A DNA stretch of 64,000 bases from Solitalea agri (GCF_023914155.1 NZ_JAMWYS010000032.1:1-64000); one strand, 5' to 3'. Positions 1-7,048 are shown, numbered from the stretch's first letter. The notes: generated from the letters alone by a model not told the origin. Numbers and translations: made by a program.

Positions 1-294
1 TGTCACCAGATTTTTTGCTTTAAGGTCTTCAATTCCTTTTAATTCTCTGTCAAAAGGCAACTTACTGTCAAAGTAAGTCCAAAGTCCAATTGCAATGAAG
101 ATTAAAACAGTAACGACTAACAAGATCAAAAGTCCGCGGTCGACATAAAAACTTGCAACTATCCCAACGACTAGAGAGGTAAGAGTCCAGAAGATGAGAA
201 ATTTCATCAATCGAAATTTTCTTTTCCCAATGTCCTTTACTCTTTTCTCAAGAGTTTTAATTTCTTGTCCGCTTAATTGTCTCTCTATTTTCAA
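1..294 (-). CDS. Membrane protein, 3' end outside the window (cassette-like gene)
   Basis: A minus-strand frame is open from about 294 to the window edge, giving 98 codons without a stop. It has a charged, Lys/Glu-rich first 30 residues, two hydrophobic segments around residues 30-46 and 53-68, and then a charged tail (DSKLPFDREL and beyond). This is the layout of a small inner-membrane protein. The start is uncertain: a TTG at 294 would include the charged N-terminus, and an ATG at 207 would start just before the first membrane segment. The gene lies immediately after an attC-like site on the same strand, so it would be the next gene of a cassette array. The family is not recognised. Confidence 0.5.
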   Translation of the reverse strand, partial: MKIERQLSGQEIKTLEKRVKDIGKRKFRLMKFLIFWTLTSLVVGIVASFYVDRGLLILLVVTVLIFIAIGLWTYFDSKLPFDRELKGIEDLKAKNLVT

Positions 295-308
295 CGGTAT
301 TTTTTTTA

Positions 309-456
309 GGGCAATTGCACACAACGAGTGGCGCTTGACGCAGGTGCGAAGAAAGTACCGTTCCATTGTCCAGCTTGACGAAAATAATTTAACGTATTGG
401 GTTTTGCAAGTTGCACATCGCCCGCCCTTGCGTTCAAGCGTTTGTTATAAGCCGCT
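309..456 (-). mobile_element. attC-like recombination site
   Basis: Read on the minus strand, this ~148-base stretch begins with GGCTTATAACAAACGC and ends with CGTTGTGTGCAATTGCCC. Its arms pair imperfectly: 426-440 against 332-344 form a 13-bp helix in which one arm carries two extra unpaired bases. Such extrahelical bases are a hallmark of integron attC sites. The TTATAACAAACGC end resembles the start of Vibrio cholerae VCR-type sites as I know them, while the outer core sites match the RYYYAAC/GTTRRRY consensus only partly. The site starts two bases after the stop of a 58-codon gene, as expected for a gene cassette. No integrase is visible in the window. Confidence 0.6.
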
Positions 457-457
457 T

Positions 458-634
458 TTACTCTATCCATCGGCACTTGTGGCCATATTTGTTGTCGTCA
501 GATATTATTTTGTATTTGATTTTCGGCCTATTGTCAACGAGGTAATATTGGATTAAATCCGAATCCTGTTGGTTAGAATAGAATACCAATTCGTTGTCTT
601 TAGTCCAAGTACCAAATAAAATATAGTCAGACAT
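458..634 (-). CDS. Small hypothetical protein, 58 aa (cassette-like gene)
   Basis: The frame has an ATG at 634 and a TAA at 458-460. The translation begins MSDYILFGTWTKDNELVFYS and ends HKCRWIE. It is rich in Asp, Tyr and Lys and has alternating hydrophobic and polar residues, so it looks like a small soluble beta-rich protein. There is no signal peptide or membrane segment. The stop codon is followed after two bases by the attC-like site, which is the typical geometry of an integron cassette. The function is unknown. The chief support is position and amino-acid composition; the plus-strand frame over the same bases looks non-coding. Confidence 0.55.
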   Translation of the reverse strand: MSDYILFGTWTKDNELVFYSNQQDSDLIQYYLVDNRPKIKYKIISDDNKYGHKCRWIE

Positions 635-740
635 TAGATCTGCAATGTAAACCTAAAGTCTGATGATTTTCCTTATTAATAAAACCCAACCTAAATTTGC
701 TACAAGTTTGATACTGCAAAATCATTCAATATTTCCGTAA

Positions 741-801
741 GGAACCTTGGCCAGTTTCGGCTTTGTGCGGTAAGGTTTGAAGGCAAACTGGACGCAGTTC
801 C
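741..801 (+). ncRNA. Candidate structured RNA element, copy A
   Basis: The copy has an outer helix GGAAC (741-745) with GTTCC (797-801), an inner helix CCAGTTT (751-757) with AAACTGG (785-791), and an apical helix CTTT (761-764) with AAGG (772-775) closing a loop with GCGGT. The U-G pair in the apical helix works only if the plus strand is the RNA. Three further copies keep these helices with changed bases. No known RNA family was recognised. Confidence 0.55.
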
Positions 802-1149
802 GTCGGAAATATTCGGTTCGCTCCCGGTTCAACCGGGATGGAGGGCAACAATAGCAGAAGAACTTTGTGAGAACAACTACTCGTGAAAAGTAATCGATCG
901 AAAGTCTTAGATTGGAACGAACCTCCCTTACCCAAAGTATTTCACACAGCATTACTTCCAGAAATAAATAAAACCATAGAATTTTCTGTTCAGTAGTTGT
1001 AATTGTTAACCCGATCTCCAACAGGATTTATTCACTAACCTGTGAGTTATTTCAGGACGAGGCCCAATTCTGATGATTTTCCTTATTAATAAAACCCAAC
1101 CTAATTTGCTACAAGTTTGATACTGCAAAATCATTCAATATTTCCGTAA

Positions 1150-1210
1150 GGAACCTTGGCCAGTTTCGGCTTTGTGCGGTAAGGTTTGAAGGCAAACTGG
1201 ACGCAGTTCC
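1150..1210 (+). ncRNA. Candidate structured RNA element, copy B
   Basis: This copy is identical in its helices to copy A: GGAAC/GTTCC outside, CCAGTTT/AAACTGG inside and CTTT/AAGG at the apex. It sits at the same position within the second ~400-bp repeat, so on its own it adds no covariation. Confidence 0.5.
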
Positions 1211-1547
1211 GTCGGGAATATTCGGTCCGCCCGACCGTGGAGGGCAACAATAGCAGAAGAACTTTGTGAGAACAACTACTCGTGAAAAGTAATCGATCGA
1301 AAGTCTTAGATTGGAACGAACCTCCCTTACCCAAAGTATTTTACACAGCATCACTTCCAGAAATAAATAAAGCCAAAGACTTTTCTGTTAAGTAGTTGTA
1401 ATTGTTAACCCGATCTCCAACAAGATTTATTCACTAACCTGTGAGTTATTTCAGGACGAGGCCCAATTCTGATGATTTTCCTTGTTTATAAAACCCAACC
1501 TAATTCGCCACAAGTTTGATATCTAAAAACATTCAATATTCACCTAA

Positions 1548-1596
1548 GGAACCTTGGCCAATTCCGGCCTTGCGGTAAGGCTTGAAGGCGAATTGA
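1548..1596 (+). ncRNA. Candidate structured RNA element, copy C (3' side lost)
   Basis: The inner helix here is CAATTC (1559-1564) with GAATTG (1590-1595), and the apical helix is GCCTT (1567-1571) with AAGGC (1577-1581) around the conserved GCGGT loop. Against copy A, both sides of the inner helix changed together at two positions, and the apical U-G pair became C-G. The 3' strand of the outer helix is not present after 1596, so this copy looks truncated. Confidence 0.5.
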
Positions 1597-1631
1597 CCTA
1601 AAAGCGTCGAGCGTAGGGTTGACAAAACGGC

Positions 1632-1744
1632 GGGCCACGCGTAGGCCCTGAGCGGGGTCCCGGTTTAACCGGGATGTCTTGATCTTTTGGAAACTTTTCT
1701 GTCAAGGGAAAAGTTTCTAGGCGTTCGGCCGGCTATGAGGCCGA
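1632..1744. repeat. Block of four strong hairpins
   Basis: Four inverted repeats follow one another: GGGCC/GGCCC (1632-1648), TCCCGGTT/AACCGGGA (1658-1674), AAACTTTTC/GAAAAGTTT (1691-1716) and TCGGCC/GGCCGA (1725-1744). There is no convincing reading frame. The block resembles dispersed intergenic repeats; none of the hairpins has the run of T expected of a simple terminator. Confidence 0.6.
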
Positions 1745-1805
1745 CCATCAGAACCAATCTTTCACCTCATACTCATAAAAGGACTCCAATTCAGTGTCCA
1801 TATTA

Positions 1806-1864
1806 GGAACCTCAGCCTATCCAGGCCCGTGCGGTATGACTGCAGACGGTTAGGGTGCAATTCC
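1806..1864 (+). ncRNA. Candidate structured RNA element, diverged copy D
   Basis: The outer helix is GGAA (1806-1809) with TTCC (1861-1864). The inner helix is CCTAtCC (1816-1822) with GGtTAGG (1848-1854), and the apex CGT/ATG (1828-1830 with 1836-1838) encloses GCGG. The stem sequence differs from copies A-C at most positions, yet still pairs apart from one T-T mismatch. Confidence 0.5.
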
Positions 1865-1901
1865 GATGTGGACCTGTAAGTTATTTCACGCCGTATCAAC
1901 T

Positions 1902-1963
1902 CCGAGTATACGCCGAGTATACGCCGAGTATACGTCTAGTATACGTCTAGTATACGTCGAGTC
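1902..1963. repeat. 11-bp tandem repeat with GTATAC palindrome
   Basis: Five full 11-base units run from 1902 to 1956: three CCGAGTATACG, then two TCTAGTATACG, followed by a partial unit TCGAGTC. Each unit contains the palindrome GTATAC, so the array is a regular series of identical symmetric sites one helical turn apart. There is no gene over it that I can support. Confidence 0.9.
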
Positions 1964-2073
1964 AAAGCTGTATCAATGCGTATCTTATCAAACGAAGCAT
2001 TCAGACGCATTACTCCTAACAAAAAAAGAGCATCAACTTATAGTCAATGCTCTTTCATAAAAGTTTTATAGGC

Positions 2074-2955
2074 TTAAACAGTAGCACTCTCAGTGGCTAC
2101 GTCTTTGCTTACTTTTTTCACCAATCCTTGCAGTACGTTGCCTGGGCCTACTTCAGTAAATGAGGTGGCGCCATCGGCTAACATTGCTTGTACAGTTTGG
2201 GTCCATCTTACAGCTCCGGTTAACTGTGCAATTAGATTTTTCTTAATCACTTCCGGATCGCTGGTTGGTTGCGCGTTTACGTTTTGGTAAACCGGGCAAA
2301 TAGGTGTATTAAAGGCAGTGCTGTTAATAGCTGCTTCCAACTCAACACGAGCAGGCTCCATCAACGGAGAGTGGAATGCTCCGCCTACATTTAACACCAA
2401 TGCACGCTTAGCTCCCGCTTCTTTTAATTTCTCGCAGGCTTTGTTAACACCTTCAATACTTCCCGAAATCACCAATTGGCCAGGGCAGTTATAGTTGGCT
2501 GCAACTACTACTTCGTCAATTGATGCACAAACTTCTTCTACAACCTTGTCATCTAATCCTAAAATCGCTGCCATGGTAGATGGTTGCAATTCGCAGGCTT
2601 TTTGCATAGCGTTGGCACGGGCAATCACCAGTTTAAAAGCATCTTCAAATGCTAATGCTCCGTTAGCAACCAAGGCTGAAAACTCACCTAATGAGTGGCC
2701 TGCAACCATTTCAGGTTTAAAGCTATCGCCCAAAGTTTTAGCTAAAATTACCGAGTGAAGGAAAATTGCCGGCTGGGTAACTTTCGTTTGTTTCAAATCT
2801 TCGTCAGTTCCGCTGAACATTACATCGGTAATGCGGAAACCGATAATTTCGTTTGCTTTCTCAAATAATTCTTTGGCTAAAGTTGATGTTTCATACAACT
2901 CTTTGCCCATTCCTACAAATTGAGCTCCCTGTCCCGGGAAAACGTAAGCTTTCAT
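2074..2955 (-). CDS. fabD: Malonyl-CoA:ACP transacylase
   Basis: FabD transfers malonyl groups from CoA to acyl carrier protein to feed fatty-acid synthesis in the cytoplasm. The 293-aa protein has the family start PGQGAQFVGMG (residues 7-17), the nucleophile motif GHSLG with Ser88, an Arg at 113 in the substrate-binding region, and the catalytic His in GAFHSPLM (His194). Length and start fit the family. It is the last of three minus-strand genes (queD, folE, fabD), 79 bases after folE, and may be co-transcribed with them although the functions differ. Nothing appears damaged. Confidence 0.96.
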   Translation of the reverse strand: MKAYVFPGQGAQFVGMGKELYETSTLAKELFEKANEIIGFRITDVMFSGTDEDLKQTKVTQPAIFLHSVILAKTLGDSFKPEMVAGHSLGEFSALVANGALAFEDAFKLVIARANAMQKACELQPSTMAAILGLDDKVVEEVCASIDEVVVAANYNCPGQLVISGSIEGVNKACEKLKEAGAKRALVLNVGGAFHSPLMEPARVELEAAINSTAFNTPICPVYQNVNAQPTSDPEVIKKNLIAQLTGAVRWTQTVQAMLADGATSFTEVGPGNVLQGLVKKVSKDVATESATV

Positions 2956-3034
2956 ATTTAATTTTTGGTTTGATTTTACTTAAAAATTTCAAGCTGACTA
3001 AAATCTAAAATCGTGAATCCACAATCTTAAATTT

Positions 3035-3685
3035 TTAGCTTAGGTGTGCCGCAATCAGCTGCATGAACTCGTAACGGGTTTTCTCGTTGTTAATAAACTC
3101 ACCGGTAAAGGCCGAAGTGGTGGTCACCGAGTTTTGTTTTTGAATGCCGCGCATGCTCATGCACATGTGCTTACATTCAATAACCACCGCAACTCCCAGC
3201 GGACTTAAAGTGTCTTGAATACAATCACGTATCTCGTTGGTTAAACGCTCCTGTACTTGTAAACGGCGCGAGAATGCATCCACCACTCGAGGAATTTTGC
3301 TCAACCCTACTACTTTTCCATTAGGGATATAGGCCACATGTGCCTTGCCGAAAAACGGCAGCATATGGTGCTCACACATTGAGTACACCTCAATGTCTTT
3401 CACCAATACCATTTGGCTGTATTCTTCCGTAAACATGGCCGATTTTAAGATCTCGCTTGGGTTTAGGTCATATCCGTGCGTTAAAAACTGCAAGGCCTTT
3501 GCCACACGTTCAGGCGTTTTCAGCAAGCCCTCGCGGTTGGGATCTTCGCCAATATCTTTTAAAATGTCGTAGTATTTCTCAGAAATGTCCCTGATCTTTT
3601 CTTCGTTGTAACGGTCAATTTTTTGGTAACCGTCCATTTCGTTCTCTTCCATCATGCTGGAAGTTAATTTTTTCAAGTCGTCCAT
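3035..3685 (-). CDS. folE: GTP cyclohydrolase I
   Basis: FolE converts GTP to 7,8-dihydroneopterin triphosphate, the first step to folate and to the queuosine precursor. The 216-aa sequence carries the zinc ligands expected from the family: Cys104 and His107 in [12 protein letters not shown] and Cys175 in KHMCMSMRG. The GTP-binding stretch [20 protein letters not shown] (129-148) is intact. The N-terminal 30 residues are acidic and variable, as is usual. It starts 15 bases after the queD stop on the same strand, so queD and folE form a pterin operon. Confidence 0.96.
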   Translation of the reverse strand: MDDLKKLTSSMMEENEMDGYQKIDRYNEEKIRDISEKYYDILKDIGEDPNREGLLKTPERVAKALQFLTHGYDLNPSEILKSAMFTEEYSQMVLVKDIEVYSMCEHHMLPFFGKAHVAYIPNGKVVGLSKIPRVVDAFSRRLQVQERLTNEIRDCIQDTLSPLGVAVVIECKHMCMSMRGIQKQNSVTTTSAFTGEFINNEKTRYEFMQLIAAHLS

Positions 3686-3700
3686 AAGAGTTTTGAGCGT

Positions 3701-4114
3701 TTATTCTCCGAAATATTCAACAAAGTTGTTTTCGGTTTCATATAATTTAATAGCGTGCAGTATAGCGCCGCGCTCTTTAATTGGTTCACAAAGTTGATTG
3801 AAAATCTCAATGGCCAGCACTTCTGTCGATGCCATTTTACCTTTCATGAAATCTACATCCAGATTTACGTTTTTGTGATCGAGTTTATTAATTACGCGAC
3901 TATTAACAATATCCCTAAGTTCTTTTAAGTCAATTACAAACCCCGTTTCAGGGTTTACATTGCCTTTAACAGTTACAAAAAGCTCATAATTGTGTCCGTG
4001 CCAGTTGGGGTTCGAACATTTGCCAAAAACCTCCGAATTCTTATCCTGGCTCCATTCTTCACGAAATAATTTATGTGCGGCGTTAAAACGCTCCCTGCGT
4101 GTAATGTAGATCAT
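3701..4114 (-). CDS. queD: 6-carboxy-tetrahydropterin synthase / PTPS-like protein
   Basis: This enzyme family turns dihydroneopterin triphosphate into 6-carboxytetrahydropterin in queuosine biosynthesis. The 137-aa protein has the three zinc histidines (His14 in NAAHKL, His39 and His41 in WHGHNYE) and the catalytic Cys33 in GKCSNPNWHG. The motif LDHKNVNLD and the C-terminal ETENNFVEY match the fold. The neighbour folE makes its substrate. A PTPS-type activity cannot be excluded from sequence alone. The upstream minus-strand sequence GATATTTGCCCA is a weak -7-like element close to the ATG. Confidence 0.92.
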   Translation of the reverse strand: MIYITRRERFNAAHKLFREEWSQDKNSEVFGKCSNPNWHGHNYELFVTVKGNVNPETGFVIDLKELRDIVNSRVINKLDHKNVNLDVDFMKGKMASTEVLAIEIFNQLCEPIKERGAILHAIKLYETENNFVEYFGE

Positions 4115-4150
4115 TGGGCAAATATCGAAAAATTTTAATTGCCAGTTAAA

Positions 4151-4232
4151 GTGATAAATGGTTGAATTGTTAAAGGGCTAAATTGTAATATTGTTAAGTG
4201 ATTAAATTGATAAATGGATAAATTGTTAAGGA
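4151..4232. repeat. Degenerate AT-rich intergenic repeat
   Basis: Three loosely similar units each end in ATTGTTAA followed by A or G and G, and are built from pieces such as GATAAATGG and TTAAATTG. This low-complexity sequence fills the divergent space between queD and mqnB. No gene is visible. Confidence 0.5.
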
Positions 4233-4303
4233 TGGATCAATAAGACCACTCAAGAATAAAACAGTTAAACAATTCATCAATTTTCATTAAACCAACAAAG
4301 CCT

Positions 4304-4311
4304 TATTTTTG
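4304..4311 (+). promoter_or_regulatory. -7 box of mqnB
   Basis: TATTTTTG matches TAnnTTTG exactly and ends six bases before the ATG at 4318. Initiation a few bases downstream would make a leaderless or nearly leaderless mRNA. It also shows that the TTG at 4309 lies inside the promoter and is not the start codon. No clear -33 TTTG was seen. Confidence 0.6.
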
Positions 4312-4317
4312 TTTTCA

Positions 4318-4932
4318 ATGAAAATACTTGTAGTCGCTGCTACCCAAGCCGAAATTCAGCCATTTATTGATTCAAACCCATCTTACGACATGTTGATCAC
4401 TGGCGTAGGTATGGTGGCTACAGCCTATCAATTAACTCGTAAGTTGTTGACCTCATCGTATGACTTGGTGATCAACGCTGGTATTGCGGGTAGTTTCGAT
4501 CTATCTATTGAACTGGGAACGGTTGTTCAGGTGACTTCCGACCAGTTTTCGGAATTGGGGGCTGAAGATGGTGAAGAGTTTATCGACTTGTTCTCAATGG
4601 GATTTGTGAACGGAAATGACCAGCCTTTTACAAACAAAGAACTATTAAATCCTTTTGTTATAGATAGACTCCCTTCCGTATCAGGTATCACCGTAAACAA
4701 GGTTCATGGTAATGATGCAAGTATTGAAAAGGTATTGAGGCAATTTCCTGTACAAACAGAGAGTATGGAAGGCGCAGCTTTTATGTATGTTTGTTTGAGC
4801 GAAGGTGTGAAATGTCTGCAAATTCGGAGCATCTCCAATTATGTGGAGCGTCGCAACCGGGCAGCCTGGAATATTCCACTTGCGGTGGAAAGATTGAATA
4901 AAGAATTGATAAAATTAGTAAATAGATCATAG
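4318..4932 (+). CDS. mqnB: Futalosine hydrolase
   Basis: MqnB cleaves futalosine to dehypoxanthine futalosine and hypoxanthine in the futalosine route to menaquinone. The 204-aa protein has the nucleosidase/phosphorylase fold signs: MKILVVAATQAEI at the start, ITGVGMVATAY, INAGIAGSFD, and the purine/ribose-binding TESMEGAAFMYV followed by RSISNYVERRNRAAW. The ATG at 4318 is chosen because the upstream TTG overlaps the -7 box. mqnD, from the same pathway, follows 60 bases later. Related MTA/SAH nucleosidases are an alternative, but the neighbour and the C-terminal motif favour MqnB. Confidence 0.9.
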   Translation: MKILVVAATQAEIQPFIDSNPSYDMLITGVGMVATAYQLTRKLLTSSYDLVINAGIAGSFDLSIELGTVVQVTSDQFSELGAEDGEEFIDLFSMGFVNGNDQPFTNKELLNPFVIDRLPSVSGITVNKVHGNDASIEKVLRQFPVQTESMEGAAFMYVCLSEGVKCLQIRSISNYVERRNRAAWNIPLAVERLNKELIKLVNRS

Positions 4933-4933
4933 T

Positions 4934-4970
4934 TAATGGTTCATAGTTAAAAAACAGCTATGAACCATTA
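4934..4970. repeat. Intergenic palindrome between mqnB and mqnD
   Basis: TAATGGTTCATAG (4934-4946) and CTATGAACCATTA (4958-4970) are perfect 13-bp complements separated by 11 bases. There is no T-run after the stem, so it may be an mRNA-processing or stability stem-loop, or a dispersed repeat, rather than a terminator. Confidence 0.7.
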
Positions 4971-4992
4971 GCCATTAACAATGAGCCATAAA

Positions 4993-5901
4993 ATGAAATT
5001 AACCATAGGTTTTTCCCCATGTCCAAACGATACCTTCATCTTCGATGCCTTAGTGAACAAGAAAATTGATACAGAAGGTTTAGACTTTGAAGTTTTTTTT
5101 GATGATGTGGAGACGCTGAATCAAAAGGCTTTCAGAGGCGAACTCGATATTACCAAACTCAGCTACCATGCCTTTGCTTACGCTGCAGATAAGTATGCTT
5201 TGCTGGACGCCGGAAGTGCGCTTGGTTTTGGAGTTGGCCCGCTATTGATTTCAAAGACCGATGTTTCTGAAGAAACCATGACCGATAAAGACCGGATTGC
5301 GGCATGTTCTGGTCGTGAGCCGGTTACCAAACTGGCTGCACGTGTGGCTGCAAAAGTAAATGAGCTTAAAATTGGCATCCCCGGAAAATTCACGACTGCT
5401 AATTTTTTATTGAGCCTTGCCTTTCCACAGGCTGTTAACAAAGAAGAACTGGTGTTTTCGGCCATCGAACCTAAACTGTTGAATGATGAAATTGATCTGG
5501 GTCTCATCATTCATGAAAACCGGTTTACCTACGAACAAAAAGGCTTGAAAAAAGTAATTGACTTAGGCGAATATTGGGAGCAGTTAACGGGTGCGCCTAT
5601 TCCTTTAGGCGGTATTTGTGTGAAACGCGACTTGCCTCAGGAGATTCAGCTGAAAGTGAACCGTGTAGTAAAAGCCAGCGTGGAGTTTGCAGCCAAAAAT
5701 CCGAAGGAACCTTTAGCATTTGTGAAGGCGCACGCCCAGGAAATGGATGAGGAGGTGATGTATAAGCATATCACCACCTATGTAAATAAGTTTTCTATTG
5801 ATTTAGGCACTGATGGGCGAAAAGCTATACAAACCATGTTTGCCATTGCCGCCGAAAAAGGTATTATTGACTCACCAAAACAAAATCTTTTTGTAGCATG
5901 A
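4993..5901 (+). CDS. mqnD: 1,4-dihydroxy-6-naphthoate synthase
   Basis: MqnD converts cyclic dehypoxanthine futalosine to 1,4-dihydroxy-6-naphthoate in menaquinone synthesis. The protein begins MKLTIGFSPCPNDTFIFDAL, typical of the family, and includes the conserved stretches KLSYHAFAY and PIPLGGICV. It belongs to the periplasmic-binding-protein-like fold but is cytoplasmic, with no signal peptide. An in-frame ATG at 4981 would add MSHK, but that stretch is part of the local repeat sequence, so 4993 (303 aa) is preferred. The stop overlaps the next gene by ATGA, indicating translational coupling. Confidence 0.92.
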   Translation: MKLTIGFSPCPNDTFIFDALVNKKIDTEGLDFEVFFDDVETLNQKAFRGELDITKLSYHAFAYAADKYALLDAGSALGFGVGPLLISKTDVSEETMTDKDRIAACSGREPVTKLAARVAAKVNELKIGIPGKFTTANFLLSLAFPQAVNKEELVFSAIEPKLLNDEIDLGLIIHENRFTYEQKGLKKVIDLGEYWEQLTGAPIPLGGICVKRDLPQEIQLKVNRVVKASVEFAAKNPKEPLAFVKAHAQEMDEEVMYKHITTYVNKFSIDLGTDGRKAIQTMFAIAAEKGIIDSPKQNLFVA

Positions 5902-6368
5902 TAGTTTTAGTTGGTGGCGCTGAACAGCCCGGAGCGGCAATTGTTGAGTACCTGAATAAGGCTAATTTTAACGATCTGGTTATTGTTCATGATCATAAGG
6001 ATGAATCGGTTCTTAACAGTTTGTCGGGTAACCGATTCACCAAAAAGATTCGGTATAAAGAGATCAGTCGCTTTTTAGAGGCCAATCAGCTTCATGTACA
6101 GTTTATGGTGGTTGTCAGCGAAAGCGGATTAGTTGATACGAATGAAATTTGGGATGCTTGTATAAAATGGGGTATTCCTTTAATTGTAGTTTCAAAAGAA
6201 CAAACCGGGTTTAATAAACTGGTTAAAATAAATGCCAAGCAACCATTTTACTGGTCGATTCTTCATTATAGGAATGAAAGTGAGGAGCAGGTGCCCAAAA
6301 TGGTGCTTCATTTGATGGAGCACAGAAAAGAATCAGCTGTTCACTATTTAACGAATTTGGCGGTATGA
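5898..6368 (+). CDS. HldD-like epimerase N-terminal domain, degenerate
   Basis: A 156-aa Rossmann-like protein with no signal peptide. By eye it follows the N-terminal half of Bacteroidota ADP-heptose 6-epimerases: a beta-glycine-loop start (MIVLVGGAEQPGAAIVEYL), an Asp-rich second strand (VIVHDHKD), a NRFTKKIRYKEISRFLEAN segment, and a WDACIKWGIPLIVVS strand where the family has the strand before its catalytic Ser-Tyr-Lys. The NAD-binding glycine pattern is altered and the catalytic and sugar-binding half is absent. It overlaps mqnD and the downstream M23 gene by ATGA at both ends, so it is a translated member of the operon and not obviously a dead gene. The role is unknown. Confidence 0.6.
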   Translation: MIVLVGGAEQPGAAIVEYLNKANFNDLVIVHDHKDESVLNSLSGNRFTKKIRYKEISRFLEANQLHVQFMVVVSESGLVDTNEIWDACIKWGIPLIVVSKEQTGFNKLVKINAKQPFYWSILHYRNESEEQVPKMVLHLMEHRKESAVHYLTNLAV

Positions 6369-7048
6369 GGAATAAAAAAAATATGTCATTGCTGGAAGTG
6401 CTAAGTAAAATTAAAAAAGCACCCATTGTAAATTTCAACCCTACTAATGAGCGGATGCTTAATGTACATTTTGATGAAATTGGGTTGGAGCTAAATGACA
6501 ATGTAATTTCCAATACGAAGGTTTTTTCTGCTTGGGTAGAAGCGAAACGTGTTAATGCCGGAGCAAAATTTGGTATTGGGGGGTATGATGAATATCGGGA
6601 AATCTACAGCAGGAGTGATCACTTTAATGGTACCGAACCTCGTCGGTTGCATTTAGGGGTGGATATTTGGGGGCCTGCCGGCACACCGGTTTATGCACCT
6701 GTTGAAGGATCTGTTCACAGCTTTAAAAACAATATTGGTTTCGGTGATTATGGTCCTACTATCATTCTAAAACATACCATTGAAGGACTTGTGTTTCATT
6801 CATTATATGGACATCTTTCTGTAGCCAGTCTGGAGAACCTTAGTGTTGGACAAACAATTGAAAAGGGTCAGCAAATCGCCACTTTCGGTAATGAAGCAGA
6901 GAATGGGGGCTGGCCACCTCACCTGCATTTTCAACTGATCAAAAATATGGGTGACTATGTAGGTGATTATCCTGGGGTTTGTAAACTATCTGAAAGAGGA
7001 ATATATCTTGATAACTGTCCCGACCCGGGAATGTTGATCGAATTTTAA
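6365..7048 (+). CDS. M23-family metallopeptidase, cytoplasmic-looking
   Basis: The protein has the LytM/M23 zinc motifs: His96 and Asp100 in RRLHLGVDIW, His150 in HSLYGHLS and His188 in PPHLHFQL. The family cleaves peptide cross-links in peptidoglycan. It is 227 aa long and, unlike most family members, shows no signal peptide or membrane anchor: the N-terminus is MRNKKNMSLLEVLSKIKKAP. Residues 20-90 are a non-catalytic leader region. It is translationally coupled to the HldD-like gene, overlapping by ATGA. Either secretion uses an unusual route or the substrate is intracellular; the sequence does not decide. Confidence 0.85.
   Translation: MRNKKNMSLLEVLSKIKKAPIVNFNPTNERMLNVHFDEIGLELNDNVISNTKVFSAWVEAKRVNAGAKFGIGGYDEYREIYSRSDHFNGTEPRRLHLGVDIWGPAGTPVYAPVEGSVHSFKNNIGFGDYGPTIILKHTIEGLVFHSLYGHLSVASLENLSVGQTIEKGQQIATFGNEAENGGWPPHLHFQLIKNMGDYVGDYPGVCKLSERGIYLDNCPDPGMLIEF

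Larger units (their letters stand above)
659..1600. repeat. Tandem ~400-bp direct repeat, two full copies and one partial
   Basis: Copy A runs from 659 to 1068, copy B from 1069 to 1467, and a third copy begins at 1468 and loses similarity near 1600. All begin TCTGATGATTTTCC and continue through the same landmarks; A and B end in GTGAGTTATTTCAGGACGAGGCCC. A and B are nearly identical. The main difference is that A carries a CCCGGTT/AACCGGG hairpin (about 831-847) that is missing from B. Open frames on the minus strand of A and B are Cys/Arg/Tyr-rich, lack any known domain and change reading across the indel, so I read the repeat as non-coding. Confidence 0.85.

Noticed and set aside
194-556. 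Plus-strand frame of 120 codons
   Set aside because: It lies opposite the attC-like palindrome and the two minus-strand genes, and its composition is not gene-like.
722-1354. Minus-strand frames in the 400-bp repeats
   Set aside because: They are Cys/Arg/Tyr-rich, have no recognised domain, and their frames differ between the copies at the hairpin indel; the conserved feature is the RNA-like structure.
659-1864. Group II intron or retron
   Set aside because: No domain V sequence, reverse transcriptase or msr/msd arrangement was seen.
1902-1963. CRISPR array
   Set aside because: The units are 11 bases and tandem with no spacers, and no cas genes are present.
1866-2060. Plus-strand frame over the GTATAC repeats
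   Set aside because: The repeated sequence creates the frame; there is no sign of a protein.
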